This document shows positions 51,616-61,200 of a stretch of 64,000 nt of DNA, in pieces. The notes beneath the pieces are model-generated. The model ran no database searches. It had not been told where the DNA came from and saw only the letters and a program-made list of their open reading frames with translations. Both the position numbers and the translations under genes were made by a program. Every line of letters starts with the position of its first letter. Position 1 is the stretch's first letter. This DNA is from Flavobacteriales bacterium (lineage in GTDB: Bacteria; Bacteroidota; Bacteroidia; Flavobacteriales_E; Vicingaceae). The stretch covers positions 1 through 64,000 of the forward strand of contig JABWCF010000014.1 in assembly GCA_013359255.1 (NCBI GenBank), in the 5' to 3' direction.

Positions 51616-54238
51616 AGTACTACTTGTTGGTTGGGATGCGGCCGACTGGAAGGTGATTACTCCTCTTATGGAAGCCGGAGAAATGCCTGCTTTAAAAAGT
51701 ATGGTAGAACAGGGTGTAATGGCAAATATTGCTACGCTGGAACCGGTTTTTTCGCCCATGCTTTGGACTTCTATTGCTACCGGAAAATATGCCGATAAAC
51801 ATGGAATACTAGGGTTTACCGAACCCGACACCAACACCATTGGAGTAAGACCAGTTTCCGTTACCTCTCGAAAAACAAAAGCTATTTGGAATATTCTATC
51901 TCAGCAAAATTTTAAAACAAATATTATTGGCTGGTGGCCAAGCCACCCGGCCGAACCTGTTAACGGAATTTGCGTCTCTAATTTTTACCAACGTGCTTCT
52001 AAGCCCATAGAAGAGTTTTGGCCTATGCTTCCGGGAACAGTACATCCTAAAGAACTTACTTCTGTTTTTAAAGAATTACGACTACATCCGGCTGAACTTA
52101 CCGAAGCTCATTTAATGCCTTTTATTCCTAATCTCGATAAAATTAATCAGGAAGAAGATAAACGATGGGAAGGAATTATGAAAATTTTAGCCGACACGGC
52201 TACTATACATAATGCTGCCACATGGTCTATGGAAAATTCCGAGTGGGATTTTATGGCTGTATATTTTGATGCCATAGACCATTTTTCGCACTTGTGTATG
52301 AAATTTCATCCACCTCAGTTGCCCGGTATTCCGAACGATTTGTTTTCTATTTACAAAGAGGTTGTAAACAGTTCATACAAGTTCCACGATATGATGTTGG
52401 AACGCCTAATAAAATTGGCAGGAAATGATTGTACTGTTATTCTGCTTTCCGACCATGGTTTTCATTCCGACCATAACCGACCGCTACTTCTTCCAAAGGT
52501 CCCTGCAGCTCCCGCATACGAACATCGCCCCTATGGTGTTTTTTGTGTAAAAGGCCCCGGCATTAAGAAAGATGAGAGGGTTTATGGAATTAATTTGCTA
52601 GATATAGCTCCCACCGTACTCCATCTTTTTAATTTGCCGGTAGGAGAAGATATGGATGGAAAAGTAATTCAACAAATTTTTGAAGAATATATTCCTATAA
52701 AACGTATCCCCAGTTGGGATTTAGTTCAAGGAGCTTCGGGTATGCACCCCGATGGTTTAAAACAAGATCCTCAATCGGCACAGGAAGCCCTTAAACAATT
52801 GGTAGAATTAGGATATATTGAACAACCCGATGAAAATGCTGAAAAAGCAGTAGAACGAACCCTTTTTGAACAAAATGTAAATCTTGCACGTGTTTACATG
52901 GGTTCGGGCCGTTATAAAAAAGCGGTTGAAATATTAGAAAAATTATTCGAAAAAAATAAAGAGATACGAATTGCAACTCGCCTTGCTCGATGCTATTACC
53001 AACTCTACGAAAACCAGAAGGCAGAAGAAGTAATTAAACAAACTCTGCTCCCCGATGAAAAGGAATCAATGGCGTTAAAACTTATAGAAGGGCAGCTCTT
53101 ACTGAGAAAAAATAAGCCAAAAGAAGCGATAAAGCTTTTTAAAGAAATGCAAAAGAAAATCGGGTTTTCTACTCATTTGCTCCAGGAAGTTGGAAGTGGC
53201 TTTTTACTATTAAAAAAGTGGAAAATGGCCGAAAAAATATTTTTACAAATACTTCAAAACGACCCTGATGTAGCTCCGGCATACAATGGGTTGGCGGTTG
53301 CTTATATAGAACAAAAACGATACGAAGAGGCTGCAGAAGCCTCACTCAACGCCATTGGTTTATTTTTCGAATTCCCTATGGCCCATTATCATTTGGGGCT
53401 TGCTCTTTTTCATTTAAACGAATTTGAACATGCAGCAAGGGCATTTGAAGTAGCACTAAAATTTTTACCCAATTTAGCAAAAGCAAGAAACTACTTAATC
53501 GAAATTTATTCTAACCATCTTAAAGATGCCGAAGCTTTGGTTAAAATTCAAGAAGTAAAAGATAGAGTGGATACCGACAGTAACGAAGAATTTTTATTGC
53601 AGCAAAATAGCTTAGACACACAGCACTTAATCGAAAAACATCAGAAAGAAAAAGAAAAATTTTACGAAGGTGAAATAATTATTGTATCAGGCCTTCCGAG
53701 GTCGGGAACAAGTATGCTTATGCAGATGTTACAACAAACGGAACTCGAAATATTTACCGATAATGAAAGACAGGCCGATGAAAACAATCCGAAAGGGTAT
53801 TTAGAACACGAAGCCGTTAAACGTCTTGCACGAGATAAAGCATGGCTCCCTTTGGCCAACGGAAAAGTAGTAAAAATTATTTCGCATTTACTGGTTCATC
53901 TTCCCTCAAGATTCAAGTATAAAATAATTTTTATTCACAGAAACCTAAATGAAATATTATCTTCTCAGCATAAAATGCTTGTTAGAGAAGGAAAAATAAA
54001 AGAAGGTGAGTTTAGAGCCGGACTGCAAATGGCGTACAAAGAAAATCTAAAACGTATAGCTATGTGGGAATCTTCCAACTCAAACGTGGAAATGCTACAC
54101 TTAAAATATGCTGAAATAATAGAAAATACAGAAGTAGAAGCGTTAAAAATAAAAACATTTTTAAAAATAAAAACTGATACAAAGAAAATGGCCGAAGTAG
54201 TTGAAAAAAAATTATATCGAAACAAAAATAATGATTAA
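51599..54238 (+). CDS. phosphodiesterase - TPR - sulfotransferase fusion
   Basis: This 879-aa protein has an N-terminal alkaline-phosphatase-superfamily phosphodiesterase (about 1-370), with metal and nucleophile motifs WDAADWK, FSPMLWTSIATGKYADKHG and LLSDHGFHSD. A TPR array spans about 430-640 and a C-terminal sulfotransferase about 690-879, with a 5'-PSB-like P-loop GLPRSGTSM and a 3'-PB-like FIHRN. The layout suggests hydrolysis of a phosphate ester or nucleotide pyrophosphate and PAPS-dependent sulfation by the same polypeptide, probably cytoplasmic as no signal peptide is seen. Its start overlaps a 60-aa gene. Confidence 0.85.
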   Translation: MKKKNKVLLVGWDAADWKVITPLMEAGEMPALKSMVEQGVMANIATLEPVFSPMLWTSIATGKYADKHGILGFTEPDTNTIGVRPVSVTSRKTKAIWNILSQQNFKTNIIGWWPSHPAEPVNGICVSNFYQRASKPIEEFWPMLPGTVHPKELTSVFKELRLHPAELTEAHLMPFIPNLDKINQEEDKRWEGIMKILADTATIHNAATWSMENSEWDFMAVYFDAIDHFSHLCMKFHPPQLPGIPNDLFSIYKEVVNSSYKFHDMMLERLIKLAGNDCTVILLSDHGFHSDHNRPLLLPKVPAAPAYEHRPYGVFCVKGPGIKKDERVYGINLLDIAPTVLHLFNLPVGEDMDGKVIQQIFEEYIPIKRIPSWDLVQGASGMHPDGLKQDPQSAQEALKQLVELGYIEQPDENAEKAVERTLFEQNVNLARVYMGSGRYKKAVEILEKLFEKNKEIRIATRLARCYYQLYENQKAEEVIKQTLLPDEKESMALKLIEGQLLLRKNKPKEAIKLFKEMQKKIGFSTHLLQEVGSGFLLLKKWKMAEKIFLQILQNDPDVAPAYNGLAVAYIEQKRYEEAAEASLNAIGLFFEFPMAHYHLGLALFHLNEFEHAARAFEVALKFLPNLAKARNYLIEIYSNHLKDAEALVKIQEVKDRVDTDSNEEFLLQQNSLDTQHLIEKHQKEKEKFYEGEIIIVSGLPRSGTSMLMQMLQQTELEIFTDNERQADENNPKGYLEHEAVKRLARDKAWLPLANGKVVKIISHLLVHLPSRFKYKIIFIHRNLNEILSSQHKMLVREGKIKEGEFRAGLQMAYKENLKRIAMWESSNSNVEMLHLKYAEIIENTEVEALKIKTFLKIKTDTKKMAEVVEKKLYRNKNND

Positions 54239-54263
54239 CTTGGGCAAACGATTATAAACCGCG

Positions 54264-55526
54264 ATGAACAATTCTTTACAATCAAAACTAAAAACATATT
54301 CTATTCTGGCAGGTTCTGCTATTGCAGCCACAACCGCTAAGGCAGATATTGTTTACACAGATATTAATGATGTTTCTTTTTCAAACAACGGGCAGTTCTA
54401 CGATTTAGATTTGAATAATGACGGCACCCCCGATTTTAAGTTAGAGATTACAAAAATTAACAACATAATTAGTTCTTATTACTATTCATCATACAGCTTT
54501 TATATAGTTGGAGTAAAATACAATGCGGTAGCTTTGCAGCCCTTAAATACAAACGAAGCAGTAGTTTCAGGTGGATTATACATAGATGCATTAAACCAAA
54601 ATACCCCAATAAATCAAGTTGCCAACTGGAATGCAAATCAAAATAACTTAGGTTATTTTTTATCGTACTACTATTCTAATTATTGGTCTAACAGCAATTC
54701 AGCCACAAGTAACGGCCCATGGAATAATACTCAAAATAAGTACATTGGCTTAAAGTTAAAAGTGAGCGGAAACACTTATTATGGTTGGGTAAGATTAGAT
54801 GTTGCTAATTTGTACGATAACTTTACAGTAAAAGATTATACGTTTCAAGATGCACCCAATATGCCTATTAAAGCAGGTGATCAAGGAAACATTAACGCAG
54901 ATATTGCCATTAACGTAAATGGGATAGATATAGCCAACAACGGAGATGCCAGCGACATGCAAGTGTCGTTTACCAAAGCGGCTGATGAAACAAAAATATC
55001 ATCATATCGCTTAATGATTGTGAAGGCTTCGCAGGCAGGAACATTTGGAATAAACGATGCAAAAAATATTTTACCAGTTTCATACATGGTACACCCCCCC
55101 AATGGAAGTAATTTCCAGGCAAACTTAGCAAGTAATTTTACCGATACCGATGGAGACCCAATTATACAAAATGTAGTATACAAGGTTTTTGTTCTTAGTG
55201 TTCCGGACGGAATAAATGCTACCGCGTATCAGCTAAGTTCACAACAAGGCACCGTAACGCTTACTATTCCTCAAGGAATAGATGAAACGAAACTCTTAGG
55301 ACTACATATTTATTCTTCCGGCAAAACAATTTTTATAGAAAATACAGGTAAAGAACTTAATGGCAAGCATGCAGATATTATCAATATACAAGGACAAATA
55401 GTAGAAACGATACTTTTACAATCGGGTTTAAATAGTGGTGATTTTTCACAATTAAGCAATGGTATCTATTGGATTAAGGTAAGAGGCATAAATGCACAGG
55501 CAACAAAGGTGTTTTTAAACGAATAG
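54264..55526 (+). CDS. T9SS surface protein, tandem paralogue A
   Basis: This 420-aa protein has an N-terminal signal (about 1-27, ending TAKA). An Asp-rich DLDLNNDGTPDF block (about 47-58) resembles a calcium-binding loop and leads into a beta-rich region. A C-terminal T9SS-like sorting domain lies at about 345-420 (SGLNSGDFSQLSNGIYWIKV). The next gene is a paralogue with matching N-terminal and middle regions. Function unknown; surface display by T9SS inferred. Starts 25 nt after the phosphodiesterase fusion. Confidence 0.8.
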   Translation: MNNSLQSKLKTYSILAGSAIAATTAKADIVYTDINDVSFSNNGQFYDLDLNNDGTPDFKLEITKINNIISSYYYSSYSFYIVGVKYNAVALQPLNTNEAVVSGGLYIDALNQNTPINQVANWNANQNNLGYFLSYYYSNYWSNSNSATSNGPWNNTQNKYIGLKLKVSGNTYYGWVRLDVANLYDNFTVKDYTFQDAPNMPIKAGDQGNINADIAINVNGIDIANNGDASDMQVSFTKAADETKISSYRLMIVKASQAGTFGINDAKNILPVSYMVHPPNGSNFQANLASNFTDTDGDPIIQNVVYKVFVLSVPDGINATAYQLSSQQGTVTLTIPQGIDETKLLGLHIYSSGKTIFIENTGKELNGKHADIINIQGQIVETILLQSGLNSGDFSQLSNGIYWIKVRGINAQATKVFLNE

Positions 55527-55600
55527 TTTCTTCCTGCATTTTTTATAGATTTTAAATTTTTTGGGTAAATTGGTGGTGAAAATTTTAAAAATCGACTTTT

Positions 55601-56854
55601 ATGAATATGAAGTTATCAAACCATCTTAAAGCCTATTCTGCATTAGCCGGAGCAGTTTTAACATCAAATTCAGCCAGTGCTGATATCGTTTATACAGATA
55701 TTAATGATGTTACTTTTGCAAACAACGGTCAGTTTTATGATTTGGATTTGAATAATGATGGTACACCAGATTTTCAGTTTACGATTTCAAAATCACAATT
55801 TGGCGGGACCTATACCACATACTATGGCGGAACCTCTAGTTACAATATACTTCTTAACAATATTAAAGTGCAGGCACTGAACAATAATGAAGTTATGATA
55901 TCGCAAGGATACTATAGTAATTTCGTAAAAGCTCTACCGTTAAATACACCCATTAATCAACTGGAAGTTTTTGTCAATGGAACAAATGCGATGGGTACAT
56001 TCTACTCATTTATGTTTAGTAATTCCTCGTTTGTCGGCTCTATCGGCTCTTGGGGTGCAAAAACAAATCATTATGCCGGGCTAAAACTGAATGTTAGCGG
56101 AAAAATATACTATGGTTGGGTAAGGTTAGATGTAGCTGCACAGTATAATAGTTTCACTGTAAAAGATTATGCATATCAAGATTGTGCCGGTCTTACCATT
56201 AAAGCAGGCGACCCGGGTAATGTTGCTGCCGATATAGCCATCAATGTAAATGCTTCTGATGTAGCCGACATAGGTAGTGCCAGTGATATGCAAATTAGCT
56301 TTACTAAAGCAGCCAATGAATCTACTATTTCAGAATACCGTGTTATGATTGTAAAAGCGGCACAAGCCGGAACCTTTACCATAAATACTGCAAAAAACAT
56401 TAGTTTTTCGAATTATATTGCTCACACACCTAATGGAAGTAATTTTCTTTTCAATCCTGCTTCAAACCAAAAAGATGTTGACGGAGATCCGATACAACAA
56501 AATGTACCCTATAAAATTTTTGTACTAAGTATGCCAAACGGAAACACCTCTACCTCTTTGGCAATGGCTCAGCAAGTAGGTACAACCACTTTAACTATGG
56601 GTGGTACTTCAGTTAAGGATTTAGATAGCAAAGGTTGGAATGTTTTTGCTTCTGATAAGAAAATGGTAATAGAATGTAATTTAGCAGATATGCAAAATAC
56701 AGAGTGGTTTCTTTATAATAATACAGGCCAACAAGTAATTTCTTCTAAAATGGAAATGGGTATTCAAACAATAGATTTACAAAATTACCCTGCCGGTATT
56801 TATTACTTTAAAACGAACGAAAATGTTCCTGCCATAAAGCTCCTAATTCAATAA
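55601..56854 (+). CDS. T9SS surface protein, tandem paralogue B
   Basis: This 417-aa protein is a paralogue of the preceding gene. It shares the IVYTDINDV segment after the signal peptide, the LDLNNDGTPDF calcium-like loop, GWVRLDVA, and the block ADIAINVNAxDVA. The C-terminal region ends in a T9SS-like domain (GIQTIDLQNYPAGIYYFKTN). The central insert (about 65-145) differs most between the two. An alternative ATG two codons downstream (55607) exists. Likely a recent tandem duplication. Confidence 0.8.
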   Translation: MNMKLSNHLKAYSALAGAVLTSNSASADIVYTDINDVTFANNGQFYDLDLNNDGTPDFQFTISKSQFGGTYTTYYGGTSSYNILLNNIKVQALNNNEVMISQGYYSNFVKALPLNTPINQLEVFVNGTNAMGTFYSFMFSNSSFVGSIGSWGAKTNHYAGLKLNVSGKIYYGWVRLDVAAQYNSFTVKDYAYQDCAGLTIKAGDPGNVAADIAINVNASDVADIGSASDMQISFTKAANESTISEYRVMIVKAAQAGTFTINTAKNISFSNYIAHTPNGSNFLFNPASNQKDVDGDPIQQNVPYKIFVLSMPNGNTSTSLAMAQQVGTTTLTMGGTSVKDLDSKGWNVFASDKKMVIECNLADMQNTEWFLYNNTGQQVISSKMEMGIQTIDLQNYPAGIYYFKTNENVPAIKLLIQ

Positions 56855-56945
56855 ATTTTTAAACAAATACGTTAAAAATGCCTCTGTAAGTTATGCAGGT
56901 TTTTTTATTTTGTATAAACCGCAAAAAATCTACAAAAACAAGATA

Positions 56946-56953
56946 TACATTTG
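56946..56953 (+). promoter_or_regulatory. TAnnTTTG -7 box of mtgA
   Basis: TACATTTG lies 12 nt before the mtgA ATG at 56966, implying a very short leader. No -33 TTG is found at the usual distance. Confidence 0.4.
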
Positions 56954-56965
56954 CATCTATTTTTT

Positions 56966-57691
56966 ATGAAAGAGTTTTTAAAAAAAGCGGCAAAGATTAT
57001 TTTCAAGATTGCAATATGTTTTGTTGTGGCAAGCATTGTTTGGGTTATATTATATCGCTTTGTTAATCCTCCTGTTACATATTTAATGATTAGCAAATGG
57101 GCAAACCAAGGCTATGGGATTGAAAAAGAATGGAAAAATTTAAACGAAATTTCACCTTATTTACAGTTGGGAGTGATTTGTGCCGAAGACCAAAATTTTG
57201 TTCGCCATTATGGTTTAGATTTTGGTGCCATAGAGAAAGCTCAAGAACACAATAAAAAAAGTAAACGAAAAAGAGGGGCAAGCACTATCTCTCAGCAGGT
57301 TGCAAAAAATGTTTTTTTATGGCCCGGTCGGTCGTGGATTCGCAAAGGATTCGAGGTGTACTTTACATTGCTTATAGAATTAATCTGGAATAAAAAACGC
57401 ATTCTCGAGATGTATTTAAATGTTGCCGAAATGGGAAAAGGAATCTATGGAGCTGAAGCCGCAGCAAGGCACCACTTCAAAAAAAGTGCAAAAAAACTTT
57501 CTAAACACGAAGCTGCACTTATCGTGGTTTGTATTCCAAATCCTGTTAAATTTAATGCATCAAGACCATCTTCTTATATCTACTCAAGGCAAGCGTGGTT
57601 AATTAACCAAATGCGATTATTTGGAGGCGTAAAATATCTTGAAAAATTAGATGGAGAGAAATTGAAGGAAGAAACAAAAAAGAAAAAATGA
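56966..57691 (+). CDS. mtgA: monofunctional peptidoglycan glycosyltransferase MtgA
   Basis: The ATG at 56966 gives 241 aa, with one N-terminal membrane helix (about 10-30) and a GT51 domain. Motifs are CAEDQNFVRHYG (catalytic Glu), RGASTISQQVAKN, WIRKGFEVYFTLLIE and RILEMYLNVAEMG with GIYGAEAAA. It polymerises lipid II into glycan strands without a transpeptidase domain. The next gene starts at an ATGA overlap. Confidence 0.93.
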   Translation: MKEFLKKAAKIIFKIAICFVVASIVWVILYRFVNPPVTYLMISKWANQGYGIEKEWKNLNEISPYLQLGVICAEDQNFVRHYGLDFGAIEKAQEHNKKSKRKRGASTISQQVAKNVFLWPGRSWIRKGFEVYFTLLIELIWNKKRILEMYLNVAEMGKGIYGAEAAARHHFKKSAKKLSKHEAALIVVCIPNPVKFNASRPSSYIYSRQAWLINQMRLFGGVKYLEKLDGEKLKEETKKKK

Positions 57692-58293
57692 GAATTCCCC
57701 TTCTTGCTATTCTAAGTTTTTTCAATTCCCTTTTTGCACAAGATTTAAAATCTTTTTTCAAATTAAGTCGTCCCGAAAAATGTTGGGTTATTTCTCATCC
57801 ATTTGCTGCTAAGAAGGCGTATAAAGTAACCAACCATGCATTACAAATTACACAAGAAATTAAAAAACAAAATCTGCTCGACACACTAGAAAATGGAGGT
57901 CAGCTAGATGCCTTCCGACATGCGTATTGGATGGCAGTTCTTACAAATAGTATAGGAGCAAAAAAAGCTTGGAAATTAGGCAAAGCACACGAAAAAGGAA
58001 ACTACATCGATTATAAAAAAAGAAAGTTAGAAGAAGGCTATATTCCCGATAGCGTATCATTAGCAATGGATTTTTTTAATAACAAAATAGGTATAGAGAT
58101 AGGGAAAAAATATGAATGCAATGAGCTAAAAAATACTGTTATTTCTGATATTTTAGAGGGGAAAATGAAAATGATTTACCGCGATCAAAAATTAAATTCG
58201 CTTGATTGTAATGGTGAAATTTTGCCATACGAACAATGGTCGGGTATTTGGAGAAATAATCGTTGCCTTGTAAACAGCAACGTAAAAAACTAA
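57688..58293 (+). CDS. DUF6973-like protein encoded with mtgA
   Basis: This 201-aa protein has an N-terminal signal-like segment and a DAFRHAYWMAVLT motif (about residue 74) of the DUF6973 family. It is a helical domain with conserved His/Arg/Asp that looks enzyme-like. The 4-nt overlap with mtgA suggests it works on peptidoglycan precursor or envelope assembly, but no activity is established. The downstream gene converges 6 nt away. Confidence 0.75.
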   Translation: MRIPLLAILSFFNSLFAQDLKSFFKLSRPEKCWVISHPFAAKKAYKVTNHALQITQEIKKQNLLDTLENGGQLDAFRHAYWMAVLTNSIGAKKAWKLGKAHEKGNYIDYKKRKLEEGYIPDSVSLAMDFFNNKIGIEIGKKYECNELKNTVISDILEGKMKMIYRDQKLNSLDCNGEILPYEQWSGIWRNNRCLVNSNVKN

Positions 58294-58298
58294 TTTTT

Positions 58299-61200
58299 CT
58301 ATTCGGTTTTTATAAGTTTAAAACGATAACTTTTTCCGACTTTATTTTTTACATCTAATAAATAAATCCCTCCTAAAATATTTTCGAAGTTTTCTTGCAT
58401 TGCAATATGATTTGTGCCGGCTACACAGCGATATGAGCTAATCCAAAGAATTTTGCCGGTAACATCTTTCAAAAAGAGTTCGATAGTAGTTTCTACAGAA
58501 GAGTTCAGGATTAAAAATACTTCATTAATAAAAGGATTAGGAAATATGCGTAAAGAATCTTTGGCGTTATTTTGGCCCACAGATAGTGGATAGTTTACAT
58601 TAATATAATCTGTTTTCAACAAATCTTTATTGGGGCAAACTCCGTTATTTGCGGTTAATTGAACGGTATACAATCCTGCTTGAGCATATTGGTGCCAGGG
58701 GTTTTTATCTGTAGAAGTGTTGCCATCACCAAAGTCCCAGTACCACGTACTTGCATTTTGTGTAGTGTTGTTAAAAACGGCAATGGCCGATGGTAGATAA
58801 AGAGTTGTGTCAATGGCATTAAATGAAACTTGCGGAGCATGAATTACATTAATAGAAAAGATTTGCACAAGAGTGTCATTTCCTCCGGGGCCGTAAGCAA
58901 TTAATTCAACAGCATAATTGCCGCTTTGAGTGTACAGAACACTCGGATTCGTGGCAGTACTGGTTAGGGGGTTTCCTCCCTGAAAATTCCACAGATAATT
59001 TGTGGCATATAAAGAGTTGTTATAGAAAATTATCGGATCTCCTTCGCAAACTTGTACGGTAGATGTTGAAAAATTAGCCATTGGAGGAAGAGTAGGTTGT
59101 ATAACGGTTTGGCCATTGCTACTGTTTAATACAGAAATTAAACCGGCTCCATTAACAGCTTTCACATTGTAGTAATAGGTTTGATTATAATTTAATGTTA
59201 GGCCGGTATCTGTGGTGCTGGTAAAGTTCCAATTATATTTCCATGCTACAATATCGCTATCTCCGGGGCTTGTTCCTACAGAGTAATAGTAGCTGCTTAT
59301 TCCGGAGTGCGTATCAAAAGAAGTGTTCCAATTTGCTGAAAGTTCATTGGTTACATAAGTAGTGTCTATGTCGTTTCCTATGCCATCATTAACAACAACA
59401 ATAGAAGGAGATGTCCAATCTACATTTACATCAATAAATGCAATGTTCGATAAGTTACTTGCACTGTCGGCAACAATAGATTTAATAAGGCCGGCAGGAG
59501 TGCTTGGATTAGGGTTTTGATATCGTAAATCATTCGTGTTTCCGGCTCCAACAGTTACCATAACATTAGGATATCTGGAACGATACACTTTTAAATTGTT
59601 TACGCTGTACTTACAGTTTCCGCTTCTGAATGAAATCTGATTTCCGGTAGTGTGAGGGTTAGGATCTGTCCAGTTGGCACTAAGCGTGTTATTGATGTAC
59701 ATGGATATCTTTCCTGTTATCCGGTCAAAAATTACTTTGAAATCGTACCATTGGTTTGGGTTAAAGGTGTAGGGAACGTCAAGAACCATAGAAAAAACAT
59801 CATTTACTACTTTATAAAATTGCAATTTATTGTCGTCTGCTCTAAACCAAACGAAGTAGGAATTACCACGATTGGTAAGCGATGCATTATCGCAAAAAAA
59901 GTGAAATCCGGCTCTTCGATTTGTTCCAGCTCCTTCAATTTTTCCCGCCCAATGATATAAATAGCGGTTCGAAAGTATTTGATTTAAGGAGGCAAAAATA
60001 TTTGTATTTCCGTTTCCTTCATCGCTCTGCATTAAGTGGCTGTTTTGAATACTCCAGTTACCTGAAACAGTGCTCCAGTCAGGGTGTATGTTTAAATCAA
60101 AATTGTCGCTAAAAAAACCGCGGGTTTCGTTGGCCCTCCATTCTGTTCCGTTAAATTCAAGTATCTGATAGTAGCTTTTTTCGAGTCCGCTTCCTCCAAT
60201 ATTATCTTGGTCTGTAAAAGCAACATTAAAATCTTGTGTAACCCAATTTGGAGTTGTGTTAATGCTGGTAGTGGGAGGAACACTATCTTGTTGTTGTTGA
60301 TTAAGATTGCTTGTCCAGGTAGCAGCCCACCCTGAAGCTGTAGTAGCACAGTCGGATCTGAATTCTACCAACAATGAATTTCCTGTTGAAGTGACTGTAC
60401 CCGGAGAGTTTGTTCCTGTGTATTTACCAATAAGAGGGGCAGAAAGGGTATTGCCATCGTAAATTCTCAAATAATCCCAGTTGGTTTCTAAGTTAAACTG
60501 ACTAAACGAGAGAGTAACAGAGTTGACACCGTTAGGGTGTATCAAATATAACTTTCTTTCATCGTTGCTGTAGTTTCCGTTGGGGCCTCCGCTATCGTAA
60601 AACGAGCCGGAGTTATTAGTGTAATTGGTTACACTCGGATTGTTATTAATCAACTGGTAATATTTTTCCCAATCCCAATATATGCCAGGGTCTGTGTGGT
60701 TTTGATTAGGGTAGTGCTGATGTCCTTTTATTCGAATACAACTTCCAAGTAAATTCAATCCTGAAGTGGCTGGCCCCTGAAAGGTTCTCAGCGGATTTAT
60801 TCCATAATTTTTATTGCAGATATGCTTTGTTAAATCAGCCGATGCATTATACATAAAATTTGTGTACCACCCGGGCTGATTCACATACCCTTCATGTTCG
60901 TAACCAATGGTGTATGGGTTTTCGGAACCCACATGCCATGCTTTATTTGATTCTAAAACCATTTGTGTAATTTGCCCGTCAATAGACCTTATTACGTAGT
61001 GGTACGAAACATTAGAGTTGCAGTTTTTTGCCCAACTGATTGCCCCGGCATAGCTTCCCTGAATGGTATGAATGGTAATGGCCGAAATAGCTATTCCATT
61101 TCTTGAGCTGTAGTTGCAACTTGGTGCAGGGTCCCAAATGGCCGATGGATAATCAGGAGAAATTTTGTCTTTTGAAACTTTGTATTTTTCTCCTTTTTCG

